From assembly GCA_918298275.1 (NCBI GenBank), contig CAKJZO010000098.1, positions 1 to 59,799 of the forward strand: a DNA stretch of 59,799 bases, written 5' to 3'. Of the stretch, positions 26,872-34,574 are shown in pieces. Position numbers and translations under genes: made by a program. Within the stretch, counting starts at the first letter, position 1. Every line of letters begins with the position of its first letter. This DNA comes from Spirochaetota bacterium (GTDB taxonomy: Bacteria > Spirochaetota > Spirochaetia > Sphaerochaetales > Sphaerochaetaceae). Under the pieces are notes generated by a model. The model was not told the DNA's origin and did no database searches. It saw only the letters and a list, made by a program, of their open reading frames with translations.

Positions 26872-27404
26872 TTCTTCTGCTTCCTGAGGGTCTTCCTTAT
26901 ATACCTGAAAGTTTCCTTTTCGCCTTTCTCCGCCAGCATGGACAGAAGCATTCCCAGCAGCTTTGAAGTCTCGGGGTGCATCTTCTCCTCGCCCGTGCGC
27001 AGGCTGTAGTATTCAAGGGCGCTGGCATCCGTGTAGTTTTCCTTCTCATAGACCTTGCATGCCGCCACGCGGTCGCAGAACATCTCTATGACGTAGACAA
27101 GCGGCATCTTGATGGGAATGTACTTTCTTTCTTCCAGAGAGAAATCCGTCCAGTATTCGAAGTGATGGCGGTTTCTTCCCTTGTGGTGCATCCAGGCCTT
27201 GGAGTAGCCGTAGTCCAGCCTTTCCCCGATTGTAGGGCTCTTGTTCCCGAGAAAGTATTTCACTCCGGGAATGAACTCCGCGGGACTGTACTTGGACAGA
27301 TCGTGCATGAGGCCGCGCCAGGGAATGCCGCATCTGAAGCAGTGGCGCATTACGAGGTGTCTGTGTCTTGTGATTGTGTGAAGGTGACCGAAGAATCTGT
27401 TCAT
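26865..27404 (-). CDS. DUF5662 family protein
   Basis: The 179-residue protein is rich in His and Trp: MRHCFRCGIPWRGLMHDLSKYSPAEF, then AWMHHKGRNRHHFEYW. This is the pattern of DUF5662, probably a metal-dependent HD-like hydrolase fold (the HD pair is in LMHDLSKYS). Its start overlaps the lipid kinase stop (ATGA), so it is translated with that gene. No substrate can be named. Confidence 0.75.
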   Translation of the reverse strand: MNRFFGHLHTITRHRHLVMRHCFRCGIPWRGLMHDLSKYSPAEFIPGVKYFLGNKSPTIGERLDYGYSKAWMHHKGRNRHHFEYWTDFSLEERKYIPIKMPLVYVIEMFCDRVAACKVYEKENYTDASALEYYSLRTGEEKMHPETSKLLGMLLSMLAEKGEKETFRYIRKTLRKQKNY

Positions 27405-28297
27405 GGCAGCAGCATGGTCAGGGCCTGATGATGGTTTTCGATGACAGCAGTGTCATGGGAGCCGCCATCCTCGCCGTCCAGTGTCCATTCGGCGCTCTTG
27501 TCCAGTGAGAACTCGAACTTGCTGGACTTGACGGTGAAGATTCCCGGAGCATGGAGATTTCCGAGCAGCAGGACGTTCAGCGCATTGCTGAATTCCACGA
27601 TGTTCGTGGGCTTCTTGATGAACAATCCCTCGAAAAGGCCGTCATCCAGTTCCACGTCCTTGGGGACGAACTGCTTGAGGCTTCCGATTGTCTTGGAGTT
27701 GGAGACACAGCAGACCAGATACTCTCCGGTGAGGATCATGTCATCGGTCTTGATCTCCATCTCCCTTGCAGCTCCGAGAAGAATCTGGGGGTTCATGTAT
27801 TTGGCTGCATTGAGAAGATAGGCAAGGTAGCCCAGGTTGTTCTTCGCCCCCTGGTCCGTGGTGTAGGGGATATCGGTGATTGCTCCGAAGGCCGCAACAT
27901 AGGAGAAATACTCCCCGTTGAAGCTTCCGATGTCGATGGTTCTCCGCTGTTCGCCTGCAGCAAGTTCCACTGCCTTGTCTACGGCCTTGGGGATTTTGTT
28001 TGCGATTGCAAAATCGTTGGCCGTACCCGATGGAATAAAGGCCAGATCCACCTTGCGATCCAGCTTCATGACTGCATTGAGAGCCTCGTGAAGCATGCCG
28101 TCGCCGCCGGCCACTACGATCCTGTCGTATGAAAGGCCCCACAGGAGGATCTTCTCATAGGCATCGCCCCTGGCCTGGGTGGGGTAGACCGTTACAAGAA
28201 AGCCTGCACGGGTGAGCGTGTCGGTTATCTTGGAGAGTCCGGATTTGATGTTTCCCTTGCCTGCATGGGGGTTGAACAGGAACAGCGCTGTCTTCAT
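27401..28297 (-). CDS. YegS/BmrU-family diacylglycerol/lipid kinase
   Basis: The 298-residue protein has the N-terminal FNPHAGKGN loop and [14 protein letters not shown] (the GGDG ATP-binding signature, residues about 59-62). It also has SGTANDFA, the standard blocks of bacterial lipid kinases related to DgkB and YegS. These phosphorylate diacylglycerol or related lipids at the inner membrane. GAGGT precedes the ATG at 28297. A DUF5662 gene follows with a four-base overlap. Confidence 0.9.
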   Translation of the reverse strand: MKTALFLFNPHAGKGNIKSGLSKITDTLTRAGFLVTVYPTQARGDAYEKILLWGLSYDRIVVAGGDGMLHEALNAVMKLDRKVDLAFIPSGTANDFAIANKIPKAVDKAVELAAGEQRRTIDIGSFNGEYFSYVAAFGAITDIPYTTDQGAKNNLGYLAYLLNAAKYMNPQILLGAAREMEIKTDDMILTGEYLVCCVSNSKTIGSLKQFVPKDVELDDGLFEGLFIKKPTNIVEFSNALNVLLLGNLHAPGIFTVKSSKFEFSLDKSAEWTLDGEDGGSHDTAVIENHHQALTMLLP

Positions 28298-28382
28298 ACC
28301 TCGATTATATTCCTTGAGCAGGAAGTGGACTACCGTCTTTCTGACTTTTGTTGTAAGATTTGCCTACATGGAGGATGGAAAC

Positions 28383-28844
28383 ATGACTGAAAGAACATTC
28401 ATTGCAATCAAGCCGGATGCAGTACAGAGGGCACTGATCGGAAAGATAATCGCCAGGATAGAAGAGAAGGGCTACAAGATCGTGGCACTCAAGATGATCC
28501 AGGTTTCACCGGAGCAGGCCGCCGCGCATTATGCCGAGCATTTCGGGAAGCCGTTCTATCCCAATCTCGTGAAGTTCATCACAAGCGCTCCCATCGTTGC
28601 TATGGTAGTCGAGGGCGAAGACGCCATCAGCGGAATGAGACAGCTGATGGGAAAGACCAATCCCGCCAATGCCGAAGTGGGAACAATCAGAGGCGACTTC
28701 TCTCCGCTAATGAGCTTCAATGTCATCCATGGTTCCGACGGTCCGGAGAGTGCAGCAAGGGAGATTGCAATCTACTTCAGAGAAGATGAAATCTGCGACA
28801 AGTGGCAGACAGCCTTCGAGATTCTACGCGAGAAAATGAACTGA
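28383..28844 (+). CDS. ndk: Nucleoside diphosphate kinase
   Basis: The 153-residue enzyme transfers the terminal phosphate between nucleoside di- and triphosphates. The catalytic His is H116 in NVIHGSD. The N-terminal [14 protein letters not shown] block is standard. The length is slightly above the usual 135-145. The ATG at 28383 is chosen by homology and by the upstream GGAGGATGGAAAC. It stands alone, divergent from the lipid kinase and convergent with the AEC transporter. Confidence 0.97.
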   Translation: MTERTFIAIKPDAVQRALIGKIIARIEEKGYKIVALKMIQVSPEQAAAHYAEHFGKPFYPNLVKFITSAPIVAMVVEGEDAISGMRQLMGKTNPANAEVGTIRGDFSPLMSFNVIHGSDGPESAAREIAIYFREDEICDKWQTAFEILREKMN

Positions 28845-28852
28845 GAAATAGT

Positions 28853-29794
28853 TCAGAAACCTACGGTAAGGCCGATCAGGACAAACCAACCGAACATAGT
28901 CAGCATACTCAACAGGCTCGTCATCACGACTATCTCATTTGCCAGGTCGGCATCACCGCCCATGGCAACTGCCGTGCTATAGGAGTTGACTGCATTCGGG
29001 GCTGCGGCATAGATGGTTACTCCGACAAGTCCTACACCTCTGATTCCGATAAGGATGGAAGCGGGAATAATCAGTGCCGGTACCAGTATTAGCTTGGCAA
29101 CGATAGCCCATGTCAAATACTTTCCGTATTTTTTTATCTGACTAAATTCAAATGAGGCACCCAAAGCTATCATTGAGAGCGGGGTAGTGAGGGCACTGAG
29201 TTTGGAGATTATTCCACTCATTATCCACGAGGGAATCACAATGCCGGACAGGTTAACGGCAAGGCCGACAAGGCTTCCGACAACCAGCGGGTTCTTGATG
29301 ATGTTCAGAAGGAGCTTTGGTACGCTTGTGGCATTGCCTGTATACTTCTCGAAGATGAAGGCCGATATCGCATTGTTCAGCGGAACAAGGATCACTGCTA
29401 TGACCGAGACGATTCCGATGTTGTCTGCTCCGCAGATGCTCTGGGCAATCGGGATTCCAAGAATGGCATAGTTGGACTTGTAGATGCCCTGGATCATTAC
29501 AGGAATCTGTGTCTTGTCCTTGACGAATCTCGGAACGATCAGCCAGGACAGAAGGAAGACGAAGATGATCCCGCCGGCAACCATGAGAACAGGAAGCAGT
29601 TCCACATCCTCCTTCAGGTTTGCCTTGTAGATGGTCTCTGCACACATGATGGACAGAAAGAACCGGAACACGATGATGTTTATCTGCTTTGTCGTGCTCT
29701 CGCTCAGATACTTCTTTTTCTGGAAGTAGTAGCCCAGCATCATGAATGCAAACAGAGGCAGAAGGGCTTTTGCCGAAATCAGGATCACGTCCAT
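28853..29794 (-). CDS. AEC-family transporter (auxin efflux carrier type)
   Basis: The 313-residue membrane protein has about ten helices in two halves. AEC-type features are ILGIPIAQSICGADNIGIVSVIAVILVPLNNAISAF and a C-terminal VYAAAPNAVNSYSTAVAMGGD-like segment (AAPNAVNSY). These carriers move organic acids such as malate or amino acid derivatives. It lies 5 bases after pyrH with GGAGACTGAC before the ATG, so it is cotranscribed. Confidence 0.86.
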   Translation of the reverse strand: MDVILISAKALLPLFAFMMLGYYFQKKKYLSESTTKQINIIVFRFFLSIMCAETIYKANLKEDVELLPVLMVAGGIIFVFLLSWLIVPRFVKDKTQIPVMIQGIYKSNYAILGIPIAQSICGADNIGIVSVIAVILVPLNNAISAFIFEKYTGNATSVPKLLLNIIKNPLVVGSLVGLAVNLSGIVIPSWIMSGIISKLSALTTPLSMIALGASFEFSQIKKYGKYLTWAIVAKLILVPALIIPASILIGIRGVGLVGVTIYAAAPNAVNSYSTAVAMGGDADLANEIVVMTSLLSMLTMFGWFVLIGLTVGF

Positions 29795-29799
29795 TTTTG

Positions 29800-30501
29800 T
29801 CAGTCTCCTATGACCGTACCTTCGAAAGATTCTCCCCTGAGTATCGAAAGGGTGTTCTCAGTGTTTCTGCCGTCGGCACAGATAACCCTGATTCCGGCTT
29901 CCTGTGCAAGCTTGGAGGCTATCGGGTCGAACGGTGCGTTCTTTCCGGGAACCCACTCATCTCCGACCATTGCCCTGAAGTCGGCCCATGAGATCGAGTC
30001 GATCGGTTTTGCGTCGGGATTCTTGCGCGGATCATCCGTAAAGACCTTGGCGATATTCGAAAGGTTGATGACAAGCTTTGCGCCGAACCTCTTGGCAAGG
30101 TAAACCGCATCGGTATCGGTGGAGAAACCCGGCTTCCATCCTCCTGCAACAAGGATTCTTCCCGAGAAAGACACATCTTCCGCAGTGGGGTTCGTCACGA
30201 CACTGTCGAGACAGTATTTGCCGAAGATAGCCTTGACAAGTTCCGCATTGATGTGGGTTGCCTTGATTCCGATCCAGTCCTGGGCATTCGAATCCTGGGA
30301 CTGTGCATCAGAGATCACTTCCCTGTAGGCCTGCTGATAGACCCTGGCAGGGGCTCCGCCTCCGCAGACAAAAATCAGCTTGTCCTGGGGATTGTCCTCC
30401 AGGTATGTCCTGATCTTTGAAAGGAAGTCCGAAAGGAAGGCGCTGTTCACCTTGTCCGGAGCGATAATGGAACCACCGACTGACAGTACTGAAATTCTCA
30501 T
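29800..30501 (-). CDS. pyrH: UMP kinase, archaeal/spirochaete type
   Basis: The 233-residue amino-acid-kinase-fold protein begins MRISVLSVGGSIIAPD (phosphate-binding GGS). It also has FVCGGGAPARVYQQ, the nucleotide-binding block VAGGWKPGFSTDTDAVYLA, and NLSNIAKVFTDDPRKNPDAK. This divergent PyrH class is found in archaea and spirochaetes rather than most bacteria. It makes UDP from UMP for nucleotide synthesis. GGAGTATTCC precedes the ATG. Confidence 0.92.
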   Translation of the reverse strand: MRISVLSVGGSIIAPDKVNSAFLSDFLSKIRTYLEDNPQDKLIFVCGGGAPARVYQQAYREVISDAQSQDSNAQDWIGIKATHINAELVKAIFGKYCLDSVVTNPTAEDVSFSGRILVAGGWKPGFSTDTDAVYLAKRFGAKLVINLSNIAKVFTDDPRKNPDAKPIDSISWADFRAMVGDEWVPGKNAPFDPIASKLAQEAGIRVICADGRNTENTLSILRGESFEGTVIGD

Positions 30502-30572
30502 GGAATACTCCTATTCTAATTATTGTTATCTGTATATCCCTCATTCAACAGAAGTTCGGGATAGTCCAATAT

Positions 30573-31352
30573 CTAGCCGATATATATTAGCTTTACGATC
30601 CAGTTCGCAAGCCTTGCAGGGAGGATCTTGGCCAGAAGGGCCAGAGCCTTGTAGTCCAGGCCCACGGCGCACCTCACGGGGGGATTCTTCCTGTGGGCAA
30701 GCTTCAGGAAAACCCTGGCAACCGAATCCGGTGCCTTGCCGTTCTGTTCATCATGCGCCATATGTTCAACCGAGCTTTTGCACTGCTCGAAATACGGGGA
30801 GTTCTCCGGTTCATCGCTGGTGCGGGCTTTCGTAAAACCCGTCTTGGTGTCGCCAGGCTCCACCAGGGCGACCCTTACTCCGAACTGGGAGGCCTCCATT
30901 CTTAGAGCCTGAGCATAGGCTTCGATGGCGTATTTTGACGAACTGTAGTGACTCTGATAGGGGATTGCTATCAATCCGGCCACCGAACTGGTGATAAGGA
31001 CAAGAGAACGCTTGTTCTTTCTGAGCAGAGGCAGGAATACGTTGTTTACGTTGAGGACTCCGAAATAATTGGTCTCCATCTGGGCCTTTGCCCTTTCAAC
31101 AGGAGTCATTTCGGCCGAGCCGCTTATCCCGAAGCCTGCGCAGTGGACGATGATTCCGAGTTCGTCGATCTCTGAAGCTGCCTTTCTGACTGAATCGAGG
31201 TCCGTCACATCCATCGTCAGAGGTATTATGCTCGGATTCCTCGTCTCCTTCGGATGCCTGGAGGCGGCATAGACCGTAAAGCCGTTCATCGCGAACAGAT
31301 CTGCAGTCTCCTTTCCGATTCCGCTGGATGCTCCGGTAACAAGTACTTTCAT
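30573..31352 (-). CDS. Short-chain dehydrogenase/reductase
   Basis: The 259-residue SDR has TGASSGIG near the N-terminus, the CAG variant of the NNAG motif (VHCAGFGISG), ITSSVAG and the catalytic YSSSK. The ATG at 31352 is chosen because the first strand (MKVLVTG) begins there. An ATG at 31376 would add eight residues, and neither start has a clear Shine-Dalgarno sequence. It is a paralogue in fold, not close sequence, of the 26071-26871 SDR. Substrate unknown. Confidence 0.85.
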   Translation of the reverse strand: MKVLVTGASSGIGKETADLFAMNGFTVYAASRHPKETRNPSIIPLTMDVTDLDSVRKAASEIDELGIIVHCAGFGISGSAEMTPVERAKAQMETNYFGVLNVNNVFLPLLRKNKRSLVLITSSVAGLIAIPYQSHYSSSKYAIEAYAQALRMEASQFGVRVALVEPGDTKTGFTKARTSDEPENSPYFEQCKSSVEHMAHDEQNGKAPDSVARVFLKLAHRKNPPVRCAVGLDYKALALLAKILPARLANWIVKLIYIG

Positions 31353-31421
31353 CAGATATGGGCTTTTCTTGGTCATGCCATGATTGTACTACATTTGGGA
31401 TTCTCTTTATAGAGCAGAAAC

Positions 31422-31452
31422 GTCCCCGCACGGCACAGGCGAATGCGGGGAC
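31422..31452 (-). terminator. hairpin downstream of ssb
   Basis: GTCCCCGCA (31422-31430) and TGCGGGGAC (31444-31452) pair perfectly. In the minus direction it is followed only by GTTTCTG, so termination strength is doubtful. Confidence 0.4.
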
Positions 31453-31511
31453 ATGGCAAAGGGTGTGTAAGTGGAAAGAAGCACCTTCATTGCCGCTTTC
31501 GGCTTGAGGAA

Positions 31512-32108
31512 TCAGAACGGCGCTTCCCCTTCGTCGAAGTTTTCGGGGCCGGATGACTGCTCCGGGTCCTCTTTCTGCGTGCCGTCATCAAGGACGGTCG
31601 GAGTTACGGGCTCGTGCTCCTCCTCCTGCTGGTCCTGTGGAACTTCGGGTTCCGGCTGTCTTCTTTCTTCCTCCGCTTCCTTCGCCATTTTCTCAAGGGC
31701 ATCCATCGAAGCGGTATCGGTCCTGGTGTCCGGGAATCCGACTTTCTTTTCGGGTTCGATTTCCGGGATATCCTCTTCCTTCTTCTTCGGAGGCTGGAAT
31801 TCTATGTGTTCGGCTATGATGAAGATTCTTTCCCTCCAGCCGTCATAGGCTCGCCAGCTCTGTTGCTTGAGTCTGCCCACGACCCTGACGCCCCTGCCTT
31901 TTTTAAGGTACTGCATGCATGCTTCGGCTACCGGACCGAAAACATAGACGTAGAAGTAGGAGGGGTCCGGCTTCCATTTTCCGTCACGGCCAAGGAAATA
32001 GCGGTTGTTTGCAATTGCAAGACGGCACTGGGCGTATTCGGCCGTCCTTTCATCCTTGGGATCCCTTGTGAGTGTCCCTTCGATCAGGACTGTGTTCAGG
32101 TTGTTCAT
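31512..32108 (-). CDS. ssb: Single-stranded DNA-binding protein
   Basis: The 198-residue protein has an OB fold in its first ~110 residues (LNTVLIEGTLTRDP, FLGRDGKWKPDPSYFYVYVFGP, GRGVRVVGRLKQQ). A long acidic, Pro/Glu-rich linker follows. The C-terminal tip is DEGEAPF, close to but not the standard DDDIPF partner-binding tip. The ATG at 32108 is chosen for its GAGGAG site; an in-frame TTG lies 6 bases upstream. It stands alone next to the trxA terminator. Confidence 0.88.
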   Translation of the reverse strand: MNNLNTVLIEGTLTRDPKDERTAEYAQCRLAIANNRYFLGRDGKWKPDPSYFYVYVFGPVAEACMQYLKKGRGVRVVGRLKQQSWRAYDGWRERIFIIAEHIEFQPPKKKEEDIPEIEPEKKVGFPDTRTDTASMDALEKMAKEAEEERRQPEPEVPQDQQEEEHEPVTPTVLDDGTQKEDPEQSSGPENFDEGEAPF

Positions 32109-32197
32109 ACGCAACTCCTCTTGCAGGGGATGCGCCGGAGAACCCGGACTCAGGTCCTTTACCCGTTAGGCATTTTACCCCTACACAGCCCTATACA

Positions 32198-32239
32198 GAA
32201 AAAGTGTCGAAAATATTCGCGATTTCCGACACTTTTTTC
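32198..32239. terminator. bidirectional terminator between trxA and ssb
   Basis: AAAAAGTGTCG pairs with CGACACTTTTTT, extended by an A/U-rich inner stem. It has an A-run on one side and a T-run on the other, so it works for trxA on the minus strand and also in the plus direction. Confidence 0.75.
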
Positions 32240-32274
32240 TGCTTTTGTGTAAGTTTTTTTTGTGGTTCCGAGGT

Positions 32275-32598
32275 TCAGCTTAGGGCATCGTTTATGAAGG
32301 CCTCGAGTACGGCCATGGGTGCTCCGCCTGTCCTCTGGGATACTGGCTGTCCGTCCTTGAACAGAATCAGAGTAGGGATGCTGCTGATGCCGAAGGACTC
32401 GGCAAGAACCGGATATTCATCGACATCCACTTTTCCAACCTTGATCCTGTCGGAGTACTTTGTTGCTATCTGTGAAATCATAGGTGCAAGCATCTTGCAG
32501 GGGCCGCACCAGGGTGCCCAGAAATCTACCAGTACAGGCTTGTCGCTCTTGAGGACTTCCTGCTCGAAATTCGAATCGTTAAGAATAATCTCGCTCAT
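32275..32598 (-). CDS. trxA: Thioredoxin
   Basis: The 107-residue protein has the active site WAPWCGPCK with Cys31 and Cys34. Other thioredoxin marks are the cis-Pro in SIPTLILF and the GKVDVDEYP segment. The ATG at 32598 follows AAGGAGAAGAT. It reduces protein disulfides in the cytoplasm. It is monocistronic, ending at the 32198 terminator. Confidence 0.97.
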   Translation of the reverse strand: MSEIILNDSNFEQEVLKSDKPVLVDFWAPWCGPCKMLAPMISQIATKYSDRIKVGKVDVDEYPVLAESFGISSIPTLILFKDGQPVSQRTGGAPMAVLEAFINDALS

Positions 32599-32915
32599 AT
32601 CTTCTCCTTGTCTCTGATTCAAAGATACTTGCTGCAAGTGAAAAAGAAAAGGAAAAAACGCGATTTATTGAAACTAAAGGAAAGGCTATGAAAGTTAAAA
32701 TATTTTTTCATTGTTTCTTATTGGTATGAATTTAAACTTATATAAGAACGATATAAAGAATAAAATTTGTAAATTCTTGCAAAATAAGAAATTAAGCTAT
32801 TGACATGCGAAAAAAGGTGGTTTAAGATTTAACCATCGGACAGGGGAAGCGCACCTAAGAAAAAAGGAATAAAGCAGACCGGTTCGATGAAAAAAATTTT
32901 TAAAGGAGGTAAGCG
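32599..32915. other. AT-rich intergenic region with one promoter
   Basis: This 317-base gap between divergent trxA and the DUF5655 gene is very AT-rich. I see a good promoter at 32800-32828 for the DUF5655 gene. I find no gene, RNA or repeat in the rest; several A/T tracts could be intrinsically bent UP-element-like DNA. Confidence 0.5.
32800..32828 (+). promoter_or_regulatory. strong sigma70-like promoter of the DUF5655 gene
   Basis: A perfect -35 TTGACA (32800-32805), a 17-base spacer and TAAGAT (32823-32828). AT-rich tracts lie upstream, like an UP element. Confidence 0.65.
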
Positions 32916-33299
32916 ATGTCAGGTGAAGATAAGGCAGTAGGTTTCTTCGGATCCAATAAGGAATCCCTAGATGCCTTCAATGATCTTAAACACTATATAA
33001 ATGATTTCTGTCCGGATGCAGTCATCTCCGTTCAGGGTTCGGTTCTGGCTTTCAGGACAGCTGCAGGTTTCGCATATGTTTCGCTTCCTCCGACGGCTGA
33101 CCATTCGGTTCTCTTCAACCTGGCCATCACCAACAGAAAGAAGATTTCAAGTCCGAGGATCGAGAAGGTCGTAAACCCCGTTCCCGGAACCCGTTCATAT
33201 GTCTACCATATCGGAATCAGATCTACAAACGACATCGATTCCGAGATCAAGACCTGGATTCGCCAGTCATACGAATATTCGAAACTCAACTACGCTTGA
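32916..33299 (+). CDS. DUF5655-like protein
   Basis: The 127-residue protein has no signal peptide. The pattern CPDAVISVQGSVLAFRTAAGFAYVSLPP followed by an alternating beta region and a C-terminal helix ending WIRQSYEYS resembles the DUF5655 domain. That domain is often found at the end of longer restriction- or transport-related proteins; here it stands alone. AAAGGAGGT is a near-perfect ribosome-binding site, and the strong promoter and terminator indicate high expression. No function is known. Confidence 0.7.
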   Translation: MSGEDKAVGFFGSNKESLDAFNDLKHYINDFCPDAVISVQGSVLAFRTAAGFAYVSLPPTADHSVLFNLAITNRKKISSPRIEKVVNPVPGTRSYVYHIGIRSTNDIDSEIKTWIRQSYEYSKLNYA

Positions 33300-33340
33300 T
33301 TCCCTAGAGCGTTCCAATAATACCCTTTATCTTGTTGTTG

Positions 33341-33374
33341 CGGAGGTGCTGAGAACCAGCACCTCCGGTTTTTT
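33341..33374 (+). terminator. rho-independent terminator of the DUF5655 gene
   Basis: CGGAGGTGCTG and CAGCACCTCCG make a perfect 11-base stem around GAGAA, followed by GTTTTTTC. Confidence 0.9.
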
Positions 33375-33407
33375 CTACTGGGCCAAAAAAAACAGTTAAA
33401 ATTCGGG

Positions 33408-33456
33408 AAAAACGGTCTGACATTTCTAATATTTTCAGCAGTTTTTCTGTTATGGG
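33408..33456 (+). promoter_or_regulatory. 49-base upstream element, copy A
   Basis: This element starts AAAAACGG and shares ATTTCTAAT and GCAGTTTTTC-GTTATGGG, with identical spacing, with bases 46486-46534. Both copies sit shortly before a lipoprotein gene (18 bases here). It probably contains a promoter and 5' leader or a regulator site. Confidence 0.55.
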
Positions 33457-33473
33457 AGACAGAGAGGTCTTCC

Positions 33474-34439
33474 ATGAACAGAAAGGTTTTCATTGTCATT
33501 CTCATAATCGTGTCGACTGCAGTTGTTCTCCTGCTCGTTCTTCTGGGCTGCAGCCAGGACCCTGACGGGAAGGAAATCATCAACGTCTTCTCCGGCACCG
33601 ACTGCATTGCCCCGACCTTGCTTTCGGTCAGGTCCGAATCCGGTTACATCATCCGGCTCGAGTTCGATGAGCCGGTGAGGGTCTACGGTAAATCCTTCGA
33701 TCCGTTTTCCGCCCGTGCGGACGGAAGGTTCGTCTATGTCACCCTTTCCAATATACTTCCGCCGGGAAAGAGCTCCGGGGTGAAGGGCAGGGTGCGGGAT
33801 TACAGCGGGAACACCACGGGCCTGGAGGTATCGGTCTGGGGCTTCAATCCCAGACTTCCGGGAATAATCATCAATGAGTTCACCACGAAGGGGACGGCCA
33901 GAAGTCCGGACAGGACCGAGCTGAGGGTCCTGGAGGCAGGCAATCTGGAGGGGCTGACCCTGTACTGCGGGATTCCGGGTGATTGTGATGCCTCGGTCAT
34001 GCTGGGGGATATGGAGGTGAACCGTGATGACCTTATAGTCATCTGGTGGACGGAAAGCCTTCCGGATGATGTTCCGCAGAGGACGGGCAGGGCATTCAAT
34101 GTCTGCTCCGGGTTATCCTCAGATCCGTCCTCCAACAACGGAACGTTCGTCCTCTGCGACAATCCGTCCCTGGGAGCGAAGGTCCTTGATGCCGTGATCT
34201 ACTCCGGTTTCAGCCAGAGCCACGAGGGCTACGGAACGAAGACGGCCCTGGAGCGCGCCAGGTGGGTTCTCGCCTGCGGTGCGTGGGAGGGAGATGCAGT
34301 TGACTGCAATTCATCCACTGCGACCAGATCCGTCAGCCGTTTTCCCGATGGTCGGGATACGGATTGCCGGGAAGACTGGTATGTGACTGTAACTTCAGGT
34401 TCGACGTTCGGCAAACAGAACACTTCCGATGCACTATGA
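33474..34439 (+). CDS. Lipoprotein with lamin-tail-like domain
   Basis: The 321-residue protein has a long signal/anchor segment with lipobox LLGC (Cys near residue 26). A short Big/Ig-like region follows (APTLLSVRSESGYIIRLEFDEPV, key pattern of a beta sandwich), then IIINEFTTKG with a beta-rich region like lamin-tail domains. Several Cys occur in pairs (LTLYCGIPGDC, FNVCSG, LACGAWEGDAVDC), suggesting disulfides outside the cell membrane. GAGAGGTCTTCC precedes the ATG. It is an envelope protein of unknown role and shares its upstream element with 46553-46825. Confidence 0.75.
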   Translation: MNRKVFIVILIIVSTAVVLLLVLLGCSQDPDGKEIINVFSGTDCIAPTLLSVRSESGYIIRLEFDEPVRVYGKSFDPFSARADGRFVYVTLSNILPPGKSSGVKGRVRDYSGNTTGLEVSVWGFNPRLPGIIINEFTTKGTARSPDRTELRVLEAGNLEGLTLYCGIPGDCDASVMLGDMEVNRDDLIVIWWTESLPDDVPQRTGRAFNVCSGLSSDPSSNNGTFVLCDNPSLGAKVLDAVIYSGFSQSHEGYGTKTALERARWVLACGAWEGDAVDCNSSTATRSVSRFPDGRDTDCREDWYVTVTSGSTFGKQNTSDAL

Positions 34440-34441
34440 GT

Positions 34442-34471
34442 TTGACCATTACCACGTGTTTTCCATATAAT
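34442..34471 (+). promoter_or_regulatory. strong sigma70-like promoter of prs
   Basis: TTGACC (34442-34447), an 18-base spacer and a perfect TATAAT (34466-34471). A start near 34478 would give a leader of roughly 97 bases. Confidence 0.7.
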
Positions 34472-34480
34472 GGAAACAAC

Positions 34481-34563
34481 GACGGCCCCTTAGGGAAAAG
34501 GGAGACGCCGTCAAAGAAACACAATGGGCAGTGGTGCCTGAGTGGGGTATCAGCACATTGCCC
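34481..34563 (+). ncRNA. structured 5' leader of prs, two hairpins
   Basis: Hairpin 1 (34481-34512) pairs GACGGC with GCCGTC and CCCTT with AAGGG. Hairpin 2 (34526-34563) pairs GGGCA with TGCCC, GTGC with GCAC and TGA with TCA. The Shine-Dalgarno GAGGGGG starts immediately after hairpin 2. I do not recognise a known riboswitch class. It could be a PRPP- or nucleotide-sensing leader (inference). Confidence 0.45.
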
Positions 34564-34574
34564 GAGGGGGATGC

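Noticed and set aside
32599-32799. Small RNA or short gene in the AT-rich gap between trxA and the DUF5655 gene
   Set aside because: No open frame with a ribosome-binding site and no stable hairpin with a T-run was found.
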